From an uncultured Ellagibacter sp. (GTDB taxonomy: Bacteria; Actinomycetota; Coriobacteriia; Coriobacteriales; Eggerthellaceae), in the NCBI GenBank assembly GCA_934663775.1, contig CAKUKU010000008.1, forward strand, positions 20,660 to 84,659: DNA of 64,000 nucleotides, read 5' to 3'. Shown here one piece after another: positions 52,305-61,125 of the stretch. Position 1 is the stretch's first letter; each line of letters begins with the position of its first letter. The notes under the pieces are model-generated. The model was given only the letters and a program-made list of their open reading frames with translations. It was not told the DNA's origin and did not search any database. Made by a program: the position numbers and the translations under genes.

Positions 52305-52544
52305 CTAGTATTCCTCGTGGTACGGCACAACGCGCTCGACGCCCGGCACGCGCTCCTTCAGGATGCGCTCGACGCCGTTCGCAAGCGTCATCTCCGACAT
52401 CGGGCAGCCCTTGCAAGCGCCCTGAAGCTCAACCGTGACGATACCGTCTTCGCTGACGTCGATGAGTTTCACGTCGCCGCCGTCCGCTTGAAGGCTCGGT
52501 CGGATAAGCTCCAAAACCGCAGCCACATCGGTCTTTTCAACCAT
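52305..52544 (-). CDS. NifU C-terminal domain protein (Fe-S scaffold)
   Basis: A 79-residue stand-alone NifU-C domain: IRPSLQADGGDVKLIDV, then the cluster-binding CxxC in GACKGCPMSEMTL. It builds and passes Fe-S clusters. AAGGAG precedes the ATG at 52544. A cysteine desulfurase-like gene is 30 kb away. Confidence 0.93.
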   Translation of the reverse strand: MVEKTDVAAVLELIRPSLQADGGDVKLIDVSEDGIVTVELQGACKGCPMSEMTLANGVERILKERVPGVERVVPYHEEY

Positions 52545-52652
52545 CGTTGCTCCTTCTCGAGTACTGGATGTTTCTCTTGATTCGCTATAGTACCACAAGC
52601 CGCCGCCCCAACGCCGCACGCACGCGAAGCGCAAGGTCGGTGCAACTTGTCG

Positions 52653-54155
52653 CTATTGAAGGGGTTGCCAATCCTTGCCGATCACCACGAGGACGTTCGC
52701 ATCGAAGGTATAGTAGTCGCCGCCGTTTATGACGCGCCCGCCGTCGATCGTCTTCACGATGGTGTTCGCCGCAGCCTTATACGCCTCGTCGCGATAGACG
52801 ACGAGCGTCTCGTTGTAGACGCCGGCATCGGTGACGTTGCCGATGGTCCCGATGGTGAATCCCGCCTGGCCGAGAAGCTCGCCCATCTTCGCGCCCACGC
52901 CGGTGACGCCGCCGCCGTTGCGGATTTCCACCTTGATGCCCGTAGGATCGCTCACCGTTTCCTCCTCCTCGGAGGCGCTCGGGTCTTTTCCCGCCTCGAC
53001 GCTTTCCATAACCGTCTTCCATTGGGAAGAAGACGCCTGGAAAAGCTTCACACCGTCCTGTTCGCTTTCGCTCCCTGGCACGCTCGCTGCATACACCGTG
53101 GCCTCGCCCAAGGGACGAAACGCGTTCGCCAAGTCAGTGACCTGAGAAGATGAAAGATCAGTTTGCACAGAACCCGCGATGGCGTCGAGCTCGGAGGCGA
53201 AATCGAGCCCGCCCGCCTCGAGAAGGCGCTGCGCCAAAGCGCGCGTGAACGCGATGCGAACCGACGCCTGCGTCTCCTCTCCCTTCGCGTAGTTGCTCGC
53301 GCGGAGTGCGACAAGCGAGCTGTCGGCGTCGAGCACCTGCTCGCCCGACTCGATGTAAATGCTGCCCGCATACGGGTCGTCGACCGCTTCGGGAAGCGTG
53401 ACGCCGACGCCGCCCGCGAGTTCGACGAGCGCGCGGATGCCCTTCTCGTCCGTCTTCACGAGATGCGAGATACTCACCCCCGCGAAGGAGGAAACGGCGC
53501 GCACGAGCGCCTCGTCGCCGCCGATCCCGTAAGCGTCGTAGAGCGGATGGGTCTTGCCATCCGAAAGCCCCACGGCAAGGTTGCCGGGGATAGCGACGAG
53601 CGTGAGCGTTCGCGAGGAGGCGTCGACACGCGCGAGGATGTACGCCTCGTCGGATGCGGAGGCCATCGCTTTCGGCGAGCCCAAGTTCGCCGCAGCGAGC
53701 ACGTAATAGGGCGAGCCGTCCTTCGCCGACACGAGCGCGCTTGACGCATTCGAGTTTTGAAGCGACAGCTTGGAGTTAGACGTGGCCGAGAACACCGTCA
53801 TGCCCACCCCGATTGCGACGGCGATCACGATGAGCACCGACACGACGCCCACCGCAGCGCGGCGCATGCCGCTCTTGCGCTGAATGTCCTGGATATAGCC
53901 GCGCTTGTTCACGCGGCGGGAATAGGCGCGGCCGTTTTCGCCCGAGGCGGTTTGGGGGGTGACGTGGTCGACGATGCCTCGCGCGGCGCGACGCTTCTTG
54001 CGGTCGTTGGAGAATCCTACCGACGAGGCGTTCATCCCTCGCGAATGGCGTGGCGTGCCGCCGCGCGCCACGTGCGTGCCGATGGTGTGGGAGATCATCT
54101 TCCGAGAGGTATGTCGCGACTGGGAGGCCGAAAAGCCCTTCTTCTTGCCGAACAT
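52653..54155 (-). CDS. LCP (LytR-CpsA-Psr) cell-wall ligase with LytR_C domain
   Basis: A 500-residue protein with a cytoplasmic basic N-terminus, a TM helix near residues 98-120, an LCP domain (about 150-330; TLTLVAIPGNLAV and GGVGVTLPEAVDDPYAGS) and a C-terminal LytR_C domain (about 400-500; VEIRNGGGVTGVGAKMGELL). LCP enzymes attach teichoic-acid-like or other polymers to peptidoglycan. The Arg residues of the LCP active site are not clear to me. It lies 11 bp after murA, a cell-wall operon. Confidence 0.88.
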   Translation of the reverse strand: MFGKKKGFSASQSRHTSRKMISHTIGTHVARGGTPRHSRGMNASSVGFSNDRKKRRAARGIVDHVTPQTASGENGRAYSRRVNKRGYIQDIQRKSGMRRAAVGVVSVLIVIAVAIGVGMTVFSATSNSKLSLQNSNASSALVSAKDGSPYYVLAAANLGSPKAMASASDEAYILARVDASSRTLTLVAIPGNLAVGLSDGKTHPLYDAYGIGGDEALVRAVSSFAGVSISHLVKTDEKGIRALVELAGGVGVTLPEAVDDPYAGSIYIESGEQVLDADSSLVALRASNYAKGEETQASVRIAFTRALAQRLLEAGGLDFASELDAIAGSVQTDLSSSQVTDLANAFRPLGEATVYAASVPGSESEQDGVKLFQASSSQWKTVMESVEAGKDPSASEEEETVSDPTGIKVEIRNGGGVTGVGAKMGELLGQAGFTIGTIGNVTDAGVYNETLVVYRDEAYKAAANTIVKTIDGGRVINGGDYYTFDANVLVVIGKDWQPLQ

Positions 54156-54166
54156 CGGTGCGGCGC

Positions 54167-55447
54167 CTAGAGATTCTCGTCGACGTCGACGCGAGATGCC
54201 TGCACACCGAGGCCGCGCAGTTTGCCGACGTAGTCCTCGTACCCGCGGTCGATGTGATGGATGTGGCTCACGCGCGTCTCGCCCTCCGCGACGACGCCGG
54301 CGAGCACCAAGGCCGCGCCCGCGCGCAAGTCGGTCGCCTTCACGGGAGCGCCCTGGAGAAGCTTAACGCCGCGAACGAGCGCATGATGGTCCTCGATCGT
54401 GATGTCGGCGCCCATGCGCGAGAGCTCGGCAGCGAACATGAAGCGGTTCTCGAACACGTTTTCGGTGATTACCGAAGGACCCTCAGCGAGCGACGCTAAA
54501 AGCATGAACTGCGCCTGCAGGTCGGTCGGGAACCCGGGGTGCGGAAGCGTTTGAATATCGACCGCGCGAAGGGGCTCGGTGCGCGAAACGGTGATGGAGT
54601 CGACTCCGGATTCGACCGTGCAGCCCATGGCCTCAAGCTTCATGAGCGCCATGCGCAGAAACGACGGATCGATCCCGTGCACGGTGACGGGGCCCCCGGT
54701 CAGCGCGCCGCCGACGAGGAACGTCCCCGCCTCTATGCGGTCGCCCACCGTCGTGTGCTCGCACGGGCCCAAATCATCGAGCGAGACACCGTACACCTCA
54801 ATGGTGGAGCTGCCCGCGCCCTCGATGTGGGCGCCCATGCTCGAGAGCATGTTCGCGAGGTCCACGATTTCCGGCTCGCGCGCCGCGTTCTCGATGAAGG
54901 TCTTACCATTCGCCACCACAGCCGCCATAAGCGTGTTCTCCGTCGCGCCGACGCTCGGGAACTCGAGCATGACGTGCGCGCCGTGCAGGCCGTTCGGCGT
55001 CGTCGCATGGAGGACGCCGTGGGCGTTGTCGAAGTGGACGCCTAGGGCCTCAAGGCCCACCAGATGCATGTCGATCTTGCGCGCGCCGATCTGGCAGCCG
55101 CCGGGCATCGCGACGCGGGCCTCGCCGAAGCGCCCGATGAGCGGGCCTAAAACCGAGATGCTCGCGCGCATCTTCGAGACGAGTTTGTAAGGGGCCTCGA
55201 ATCTATCGATGGTGGAGGTGTCCACGGAAAGCGAATGGTCCGCCCCGTGCTCAACCGTGGCCCCGAGATGTGCGAGCACTTCCGACATGATCTCGATGTC
55301 GGAGATGCGCGGGACGTTGTGGAGCACCGTTTTCCCCCGCCCGAGGATCGATGCGGCGATGAGCTTTAACGCCGAATTCTTCGCACCGGAGATGCGGACG
55401 TCGCCTTTCAGCACACCGTTGCCCTCGACGATGATTTCCTCTGCCAT
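54167..55447 (-). CDS. murA: UDP-N-acetylglucosamine 1-carboxyvinyltransferase
   Basis: A 426-residue first committed enzyme of peptidoglycan synthesis. The catalytic Lys lies in [14 protein letters not shown] near residue 22, and the catalytic Cys in [16 protein letters not shown] near residue 115, so fosfomycin sensitivity is plausible. The rest shows two inverted alpha/beta domains of the EPT family. Followed by LCP 11 bp later. Confidence 0.96.
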   Translation of the reverse strand: MAEEIIVEGNGVLKGDVRISGAKNSALKLIAASILGRGKTVLHNVPRISDIEIMSEVLAHLGATVEHGADHSLSVDTSTIDRFEAPYKLVSKMRASISVLGPLIGRFGEARVAMPGGCQIGARKIDMHLVGLEALGVHFDNAHGVLHATTPNGLHGAHVMLEFPSVGATENTLMAAVVANGKTFIENAAREPEIVDLANMLSSMGAHIEGAGSSTIEVYGVSLDDLGPCEHTTVGDRIEAGTFLVGGALTGGPVTVHGIDPSFLRMALMKLEAMGCTVESGVDSITVSRTEPLRAVDIQTLPHPGFPTDLQAQFMLLASLAEGPSVITENVFENRFMFAAELSRMGADITIEDHHALVRGVKLLQGAPVKATDLRAGAALVLAGVVAEGETRVSHIHHIDRGYEDYVGKLRGLGVQASRVDVDENL

Positions 55448-55535
55448 TGAACAGCACCTTCTATCATGGCGCGCGGGCGAGCTCCCGGAGGCCTCATGCC
55501 CGCGCGATATACGCGAACTTTGCTCTCACCATTAT

Positions 55536-55565
55536 AAAAAGCGAAGGCCCGCGCACGGCGAGCCT
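55536..55565 (-). terminator. Terminator of tsf
   Basis: Stem GAAGGC (55541) with GCCTTC, long loop, followed on the minus strand by a CTTTTTA run. A TATAAT at 55529-55534 just after it may be a murA promoter. Confidence 0.6.
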
Positions 55566-55639
55566 TCACAAGTAAAGCGTTTGGTTGTTGGGCGCTGCGG
55601 GAAACCGCGCGCCTTCAAGCAAAAACGACAGAGAGCCGA

Positions 55640-56500
55640 CTATTCACCGAGCATGAAGCGCTTGAAGCCGGTGATCTTGATGGTGCCGCCGAGGTTCTTG
55701 GCGACCTCATTGGCATAGTCGGTGACAGTCTGGTCGGGGTTCTTGACGAATGCCTGCTCAGTGAGGCAATTCTCCTTGTAGAACTTCTCGAGGCGACCAG
55801 TCGCCATCTTCTCCTGGATGTTCTCGGGCTTGCCGGACTCGGCGGCCTGAGCCTTGTAGATGGCCTTCTCGTGCTCGACGACGTCAGCGGGGACGGACTC
55901 GCGGGTCGCGGCAACCGGGGATGCGGCGGCAACCTGCATGGCGACGTCGCGGCCGAAGTGCTGGAAGTCGGCAGAAGTCGGGTCGATGCCCTCGACGTCG
56001 AACGTCACGAGGACGCCGATCTTGCCGCCACCATGGATGTAGGAAGCGACGGCACCGGCCTCGACGACGGCGGCGCGGGCGAGGTTCATGTTCTCGCCGA
56101 GCGTGTGGATTGCGTCAGTGAGCACGTCGTCGACGGTCTCGCCGTCGGCGTCGGCGGCCTTCAGGGCCTCAACGTCCTCGACGTTGGCGGCCATGGCAGC
56201 GCGGGCGATCTTCTCGGCGTAGCCCTTGAACTTCTCGTTCATGCCGACGAAGTCGGTCTCGCAGTTGAGCTCGACGACGGCGCCCTTGGTTGCGTCGTCG
56301 GAAACGATAGCCATAACGGTGCCCTCGTTGGTGGCACGGCCGACCTTCTTGGCGGCAGCAGCCAGACCACGGGTGCGAAGAACGTCAACGGCCTTGTCCA
56401 TATCGCCATCGGCCTCGACGAGCGCCTTCTTGCACTCCATCATGCCGGCGTCGGTCATTTCGCGGAGCTCTTTGACCATTGCAGCGGTAATTGCAGCCAC
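55640..56500 (-). CDS. tsf: Elongation factor Ts
   Basis: A 286-residue EF-Ts that recycles EF-Tu-GDP. It starts VAAITAAMVKELREMTDAGM, with TDFVGMNEKFKGYA (Thr-Asp-Phe-Val, contacts EF-Tu). The GTG at 56500 has AAAGGAACATC upstream. It follows rpsB by 83 bp, the universal rpsB-tsf operon. Confidence 0.96.
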   Translation of the reverse strand: MAAITAAMVKELREMTDAGMMECKKALVEADGDMDKAVDVLRTRGLAAAAKKVGRATNEGTVMAIVSDDATKGAVVELNCETDFVGMNEKFKGYAEKIARAAMAANVEDVEALKAADADGETVDDVLTDAIHTLGENMNLARAAVVEAGAVASYIHGGGKIGVLVTFDVEGIDPTSADFQHFGRDVAMQVAAASPVAATRESVPADVVEHEKAIYKAQAAESGKPENIQEKMATGRLEKFYKENCLTEQAFVKNPDQTVTDYANEVAKNLGGTIKITGFKRFMLGE

Positions 56501-56538
56501 GATGTTCCTTTCTCTCGAGTGAAAGTCGAATGAAAACG

Positions 56539-56564
56539 CCGCGCGCCTATTCCCAGGCGCGCGG
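56539..56564 (-). terminator. Intercistronic hairpin between rpsB and tsf
   Basis: Perfect 10-bp stem (CCGCGCGCCT, AGGCGCGCGG) with 6-nt loop, then CGTTTTC on the minus strand. With a short T run it is at best a weak terminator or attenuator, as is known between rpsB and tsf in other bacteria. Confidence 0.5.
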
Positions 56565-56583
56565 GTGAAGCTAAGCGGATGCG

Positions 56584-57336
56584 CTATTCGGCAGCGGGAG
56601 CCTCGGGGGCAGCCTCGGCGGTCGGTTCGGCCTCCATCTCGGCGGCGGTCACGGGAGCGCCGGTGCCGGCAACGACGGCGTCGGCCACGAAGTCGGCGAG
56701 CAGGCGCACGGAGCGGATGGCGTCGTCGTTCGCGGGGATGCCGTACTCCGCGTCGTCCGGGTCGCAGTTGGTGTCGAGCGTGCCGATGACGGGAATGCCG
56801 AGGCGCTTGCACTCATGGATGGCGATGCTCTCGCGGTTGGTGTCGATCACGAAGACCGCATCCGGCGTGCGCTTCATGTTGCGGATGCCGTTGAGGTTGG
56901 TCTGCAGCTTGGAGAGCTCCTTGTGCAGCAGAATCTGCTCCTTCTTGGGCAGCGAAGCCATGCGGCCGTCGGTGTCCATGGCCTCGAGCTCCTCCATGCG
57001 GGCAACGCGGGAGCGGATGGTCTGGAAGTTGGTGAGCATGCCGCCGAGCCAACGGGCGTTCACGTAGGGCATGCCGCAGCGGTTGGCTGCGTCGGCGATG
57101 GGCTCCTGAGCCTGCTTCTTGGTGCCGACGAACAGCACGGTGCCGCCCTTCTTAGCGGTTTCGGAAGCAAAGGTGTAGGCCTGGTCGAGACCGACGAGGG
57201 TCTGCTTGAGGTCGAGGATGTAGATGTCGCCGCGATGACCGAAGATGTAGGGCTTCATCTTGGGGTTCCAGCGGCGGGTCTGATGACCGAAGTGCGCGCC
57301 TGCGTCGAGCAGCGTCTGAATGCTGACTTTCGTCAT
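56584..57336 (-). CDS. rpsB: 30S ribosomal protein S2
   Basis: A 250-residue S2: [20 protein letters not shown], then [20 protein letters not shown]. The tail is Ala/Glu/Pro-rich (ending EAPAAE), as on L31. The ATG has GGAGAAGAA upstream. A short stem-loop (57363-57387) lies in the leader. Confidence 0.96.
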   Translation of the reverse strand: MTKVSIQTLLDAGAHFGHQTRRWNPKMKPYIFGHRGDIYILDLKQTLVGLDQAYTFASETAKKGGTVLFVGTKKQAQEPIADAANRCGMPYVNARWLGGMLTNFQTIRSRVARMEELEAMDTDGRMASLPKKEQILLHKELSKLQTNLNGIRNMKRTPDAVFVIDTNRESIAIHECKRLGIPVIGTLDTNCDPDDAEYGIPANDDAIRSVRLLADFVADAVVAGTGAPVTAAEMEAEPTAEAAPEAPAAE

Positions 57337-57362
57337 TTCTTCTCCATTCGTTAGTCCTCTGC

Positions 57363-57387
57363 CTGCGGTCATCCCCTGCTACCGCAG
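57363..57387 (-). promoter_or_regulatory. Hairpin in the rpsB leader
   Basis: Arms CTGCGGT (57363-57369) and ACCGCAG (57381-57387) form a 7-bp stem between the promoter and the ribosome binding site. Could be an autoregulatory element; only weakly supported. Confidence 0.4.
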
Positions 57388-57450
57388 CCTTTTTCGGTTG
57401 GCCACTGGCGGAGCGGGTCACACAAGCATGTGTAATATAGAAACCGTTGA

Positions 57451-57480
57451 ATTATAACGCTCTTTCATATGCATCCGCAA
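57451..57480 (-). promoter_or_regulatory. Candidate promoter of rpsB-tsf
   Basis: On the minus strand TTGCGG (57475-57480), an 18-bp spacer, and a perfect TATAAT (57451-57456). Confidence 0.6.
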
Positions 57481-57612
57481 GAGTTAATCAGCGTTTTCTT
57501 TACAAGGAAGAGAAGCAGGACGGGGTGGTTGATTCGCAAGTTCATCCGAACACGTAAGTTTCGTTCTCGCGCTCAGCCGCACGCGTCCGCCTGAGTACGA
57601 GAATTTCCCACC

Positions 57613-57786
57613 CTGTACAAAAATGACGATAAGTTGTGAAGGAACGGTGAATTGGACTGGAATTATGCTCTTCCTGTACCAATGATGTCGCAGTCGGGCT
57701 GGAGTCGACTCGCAATAATCCACAGTTTCAAGAGATTTGGGTAGCAGCATACAATTCCTGCACAACTTATCGTCATTCTTGTACAG
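57613..57786. repeat. 174-bp intergenic element with inverted ends, copy B
   Basis: The ends CTGTACAAAAATGACGATAA (from 57613) and its near-complement (to 57786) pair at 25 of 26 positions. Same total length and same CTGTACAAAA terminus as copy A at 21075-21248. A third, partial box (CTGTACCAATGATG) is at 57674. It sits upstream of rpsB and downstream of the MetRS-like gene. No gene in the 57337-57905 gap. Confidence 0.65.
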
Positions 57787-57827
57787 AAATTGCTGCAGCT
57801 GGCTGCAAGGGCCGCGGAATGCTCAGC

Positions 57828-57872
57828 CAAAACGAAAATGTGGGCGGAAAGGCACTCCTTCCCGCCCACATC
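57828..57872 (-). terminator. Terminator of the MetRS-like gene
   Basis: Stem at 57838-57852 with 57857-57871 (ATGTGGGCGG plus AAGG), one mismatch, then TTTTCGTTTT on the minus strand. Confidence 0.8.
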
Positions 57873-57905
57873 TGAAATCGCAACCGCAATCGCGCAAACA
57901 ACCTG

Positions 57906-59933
57906 CTATTTCTTCTTGATCTGGCTTTCATGCTTCTCGAAGAAGTCAAACCGCGGCGGAAGCTCGCGGACGCGATGCGCTCCCTCGTCGAGCTCTGCGG
58001 CGCCGCACAGCTCACCCATTCCCTCGAAGTCGTAATTCCAGCTGAAAAACTCGTCGGCGTCGAAGTTCATCTGCATGCAGATCTTCTCGCAGCCGAATGG
58101 AACGATCGGGTGCATGAGCAGCGTGCAGATGCGCAGGAGGTAGAACGAGTCCGCAAGCACCTGTCGGCGCGCATCGTCATCGCCTGAAAGCTCGGCTTCC
58201 CTGATGCCGTCGGTCCAGTACTTGTTCGAGTAGCGGATGAACTCGTCCATAAGCGACATCACTGTGTGCAGCTCGACCTTGCGCATGAGCTCGTCGTAGG
58301 TATGGATCGCCTTCTGCGCGCGCCCAACGACGTCCTCGCTGATCGCGCAAAGCGGCATCATTCCCTCGAAGTTCTTCTGCGCCTCGTAGAAGCAGCTGCG
58401 TGCCAGGCGGTTGAACACGTTGGTGAGCAGCGTCCCCTCTTTAAGCGCCGGGTCGGCCACACGCGGATCGGTGCGCTTCGACTCGTCAGGGTCGAACGGC
58501 TTGGGCTTGAACCCGACCGACTTCTGGTCGAGCCCGAGCGCGAGGAAATGCGCGCGCAGCTGTTCGGGGGTGTAGTAATCGAGCAGCTCATCGGCCGAGG
58601 GCGGCTTCACGGCGCTCGACGACGACGCCTTCTTGTTGCCGAGCAGCAGATGATGGTTTGCGATGAGCGTCGTCTGGCGCAGCGCAGGAGATTCTTCGCC
58701 CCCGAAGAAATTGCCGGGCTTGAGCGCCTCCCACATCGCCGGCTGGGCAACACCGTAGAAGTAGAGGTTGTCCTGCCCGATGAACTGGAACACCTCCGCA
58801 TCGTCTGAGCACCACCACTCCTGCCAGCTCGAGCGCGGAAGGCCGAGCTCGTCGTTCACAGCCATGGTGAACGAGATCGGCGCCCACAGCGATTCGGGCC
58901 AGCACCACACGGTGAGCCCACGGACGTCCTCGATGACCGGCGCCTTCACGCCCCACTCGATGTTGCCGGTGATACGGAAGGGAACGAGCGTCTTTCCCAT
59001 GCGGAAGCGGATGTTCGCTCGCGTGAGCAGCGGTCGCGCCGCGTCGCGGTCCTCGATCGACGAGAACTCGAGCTCGAAGCTTTGCTTGCCCTTCTCCGCA
59101 GGGCGGAAGGCGTGCTTCGGCAGGTCCGCCGCAATCGCCCGATACGCCTCCTCAGCCTCGTTCTTCACGTAGACGACCGGCGGCGTAAGGAACTCCTCGA
59201 TCGTCTGCGGGACGACATCGCGAATCGTGGGATCGGCCTTGAGTTCCTCCACATGCATTTTCAGAAACTCGGAGAAGGCGGGCAGGTCGAAATACCAGTT
59301 CTCGACGGGGCGCATCTCGGGCACGGTTCCCGTAACGGACGACTTCGGCGCGATGAGATCGACCGGGTCGTACTGATGGCCCAGATCGCACTCGTCGGCA
59401 TAAGCGTGCTCCGACTTGCATCCCTGAACCGGGCAATGCCCCACCACCTGGCGACCGTTCAGGAACGTCTGCGCCTCGGTGTCGTAGAACTGAAGCGTCG
59501 ATTCCTTGCGAAGGAAACCGTTCTCGTGAAGCTTCTCGATGAAGGCCTCGGAAACATGCTGATGGACCTCACCGGCATGACCGATTCCCGAGCCATCGTA
59601 AATCGAGAGACTGATACCGTACGAGCGCAGCGTGTTCGCCTGGCGCTCATGGTTGCGCATCACGTAGTCGGAGATGCTCCCCGAAAACTCCCCCGCCTCG
59701 ACGAGCTTTCGGTAGCCTTCGTTGATCGGCGAGCCGAAGCAGTCGGTGCCGGAAACGAAGCGAACGTTGTCCCTGCCGATTCGGTCGCGCAAAAAGCGCG
59801 CGAACGCGTCCGCCGGAACGAACACGCCGCCGACGTGCCCGAAGTGCAGCGGTTTGTTGCCGTAGGGCATGCCCGCGGTTACGACCGCGCGCGCGGGCCA
59901 TTTCACGGGTGCTTCTTCATTATTATGAGCCAT
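57906..59933 (-). CDS. Methionyl-tRNA synthetase-like class I tRNA ligase, degenerate KMSKS
   Basis: A 675-residue protein of MetRS architecture. Residues 15-45 carry the HIGH region as LHFGHVGG, then GTDCFGSPI, a Cys-rich connective module (HCPVQGCKSEHAYADECDLG) and the ENWYFDLPAFSEFL segment as in MetRS. The expected KMSKS loop reads NKKASSSSAVK, losing the second Lys. A helical anticodon-binding-like domain follows (FNRLARSCFYEAQKNF). The last residues carry no separate tRNA-binding domain. A standard metG is expected elsewhere, so this may be a paralogue with another role. It overlaps sppA by 11 bp. Confidence 0.85.
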   Translation of the reverse strand: MAHNNEEAPVKWPARAVVTAGMPYGNKPLHFGHVGGVFVPADAFARFLRDRIGRDNVRFVSGTDCFGSPINEGYRKLVEAGEFSGSISDYVMRNHERQANTLRSYGISLSIYDGSGIGHAGEVHQHVSEAFIEKLHENGFLRKESTLQFYDTEAQTFLNGRQVVGHCPVQGCKSEHAYADECDLGHQYDPVDLIAPKSSVTGTVPEMRPVENWYFDLPAFSEFLKMHVEELKADPTIRDVVPQTIEEFLTPPVVYVKNEAEEAYRAIAADLPKHAFRPAEKGKQSFELEFSSIEDRDAARPLLTRANIRFRMGKTLVPFRITGNIEWGVKAPVIEDVRGLTVWCWPESLWAPISFTMAVNDELGLPRSSWQEWWCSDDAEVFQFIGQDNLYFYGVAQPAMWEALKPGNFFGGEESPALRQTTLIANHHLLLGNKKASSSSAVKPPSADELLDYYTPEQLRAHFLALGLDQKSVGFKPKPFDPDESKRTDPRVADPALKEGTLLTNVFNRLARSCFYEAQKNFEGMMPLCAISEDVVGRAQKAIHTYDELMRKVELHTVMSLMDEFIRYSNKYWTDGIREAELSGDDDARRQVLADSFYLLRICTLLMHPIVPFGCEKICMQMNFDADEFFSWNYDFEGMGELCGAAELDEGAHRVRELPPRFDFFEKHESQIKKK

Positions 59934-60996
59934 TGCCTAAGCGCTCCTTCAATCCCTCAACCACATCATCCCTGCTCGCGGACTTGCCGCTCGAAAGCAT
60001 GCCGACCAGATCCGACAGCTCGCCGGATTCAGGCTCGAGGCTTACCACGTCGTAGTCGTCCATGCCCGAAAGCTCCGCCGCCTTCGCGATGGCGTCCTCC
60101 CTCGTGCCAATCTCGTCGGCGAGACCGTTTTGGACCGCGTCGATTCCCGTGAACGTGAGCCCCGTCGCGAGCTCGCGGACCTCATCTATCGAAAGCGAGC
60201 GGCCAGCCGCGACGTTCTCGATGAACGTCTCGTTGATTGCGTTGACTATGCCTTGGTAGTACGCCCGCTCCTCGTCGGTCAACGGACGGGTTCCGTAGCT
60301 TGAGTCCTTACTCTCCGCCGAGGTGATGTTGTCTATTGTAATACCGAGCTTATCGAGCAGGCCCGAAAGGTCGGTCATCTGCATGGCCGTCCCGATAGCG
60401 CCGATGGCCGTGGTCTTCGCGGTGAAGATGTAGTCGGCCTGGGAGGAGATCTCGTAGGCGGCTGATGCGTTCATCGAAGCGCTCGACACAACTATGGGCT
60501 TCGAGAACTCCTTCACGTACTGGGCCATCTCCTCACCCGCCGTCGCCGTGCCCCCGCCCGAGTTGACGCGAAGCACGACCGCCTTGATATGCGGGTTGCC
60601 CTCCGCGCGGTCTAACTGGGCTTTAAGCCCCTCGGGGCTTCCAGTCAATCCGTCGTAGGCGATCTCCCCGTCGATGGTGATCACGCCGACGGAATCCCGG
60701 GACAGCGAGCTTGCGGCGTCGCCCGAGCCCGTTCCGAACACCGAAGAAACAGCGCCCGACATCGTGCTCGTACACGAGGCAAGCCCCGCGAACAGCAGGA
60801 CGAACAGCAAAACGACCGCGACAAGCGCGACGATCCATGCATGGCTTTTCTTCTGCGGCGGCATGTGATAAGGCGCTCCGCATGCGGGCTGCCCCCAGTA
60901 TGCCTGACCGCCTTGCTGCGCCTGACCTGCAGCAAAGGGCGCACCAGCCGAAGGCGGCGTCGCGGGGGGCCTAAAGCCCTCGGATTGTTGGTCCAT
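59923..60996 (-). CDS. sppA: Signal peptide peptidase SppA
   Basis: A 357-residue membrane serine protease (S49). Residues 1-50 are a Pro/Gln/Gly-rich cytoplasmic segment; a TM helix lies near 53-72; the protease domain follows, with IDGEIAYDG, the nucleophile in SSASMNASAAYEISS and the catalytic Lys in ITSAESKDSSYGTR. It cleaves residual signal peptides in the membrane. The ATG at 60996 has AGGAGGGAAC upstream. Its stop overlaps the MetRS-like start by 11 bp. Confidence 0.93.
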   Translation of the reverse strand: MDQQSEGFRPPATPPSAGAPFAAGQAQQGGQAYWGQPACGAPYHMPPQKKSHAWIVALVAVVLLFVLLFAGLASCTSTMSGAVSSVFGTGSGDAASSLSRDSVGVITIDGEIAYDGLTGSPEGLKAQLDRAEGNPHIKAVVLRVNSGGGTATAGEEMAQYVKEFSKPIVVSSASMNASAAYEISSQADYIFTAKTTAIGAIGTAMQMTDLSGLLDKLGITIDNITSAESKDSSYGTRPLTDEERAYYQGIVNAINETFIENVAAGRSLSIDEVRELATGLTFTGIDAVQNGLADEIGTREDAIAKAAELSGMDDYDVVSLEPESGELSDLVGMLSSGKSASRDDVVEGLKERLGNGS

Positions 60997-61035
60997 GTTC
61001 CCTCCTAAACGTCTCGCCTTCCATACTACCCTACG

Positions 61036-61066
61036 AAAAACGCGCCGGACAGGCATGCCCGGCGCG
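61036..61066 (-). terminator. Terminator of rho
   Basis: Perfect 8-bp stem CGCGCCGG/CCGGCGCG with 10-nt loop; TTTTTCG follows on the minus strand. It lies 60 bp after the rho stop. Confidence 0.85.
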
Positions 61067-61125
61067 TCTATTATTAAAGCAAAATCTCTCGAGCTCGCCA
61101 CTGCGAACGGCAACGCGAGTAAGCG

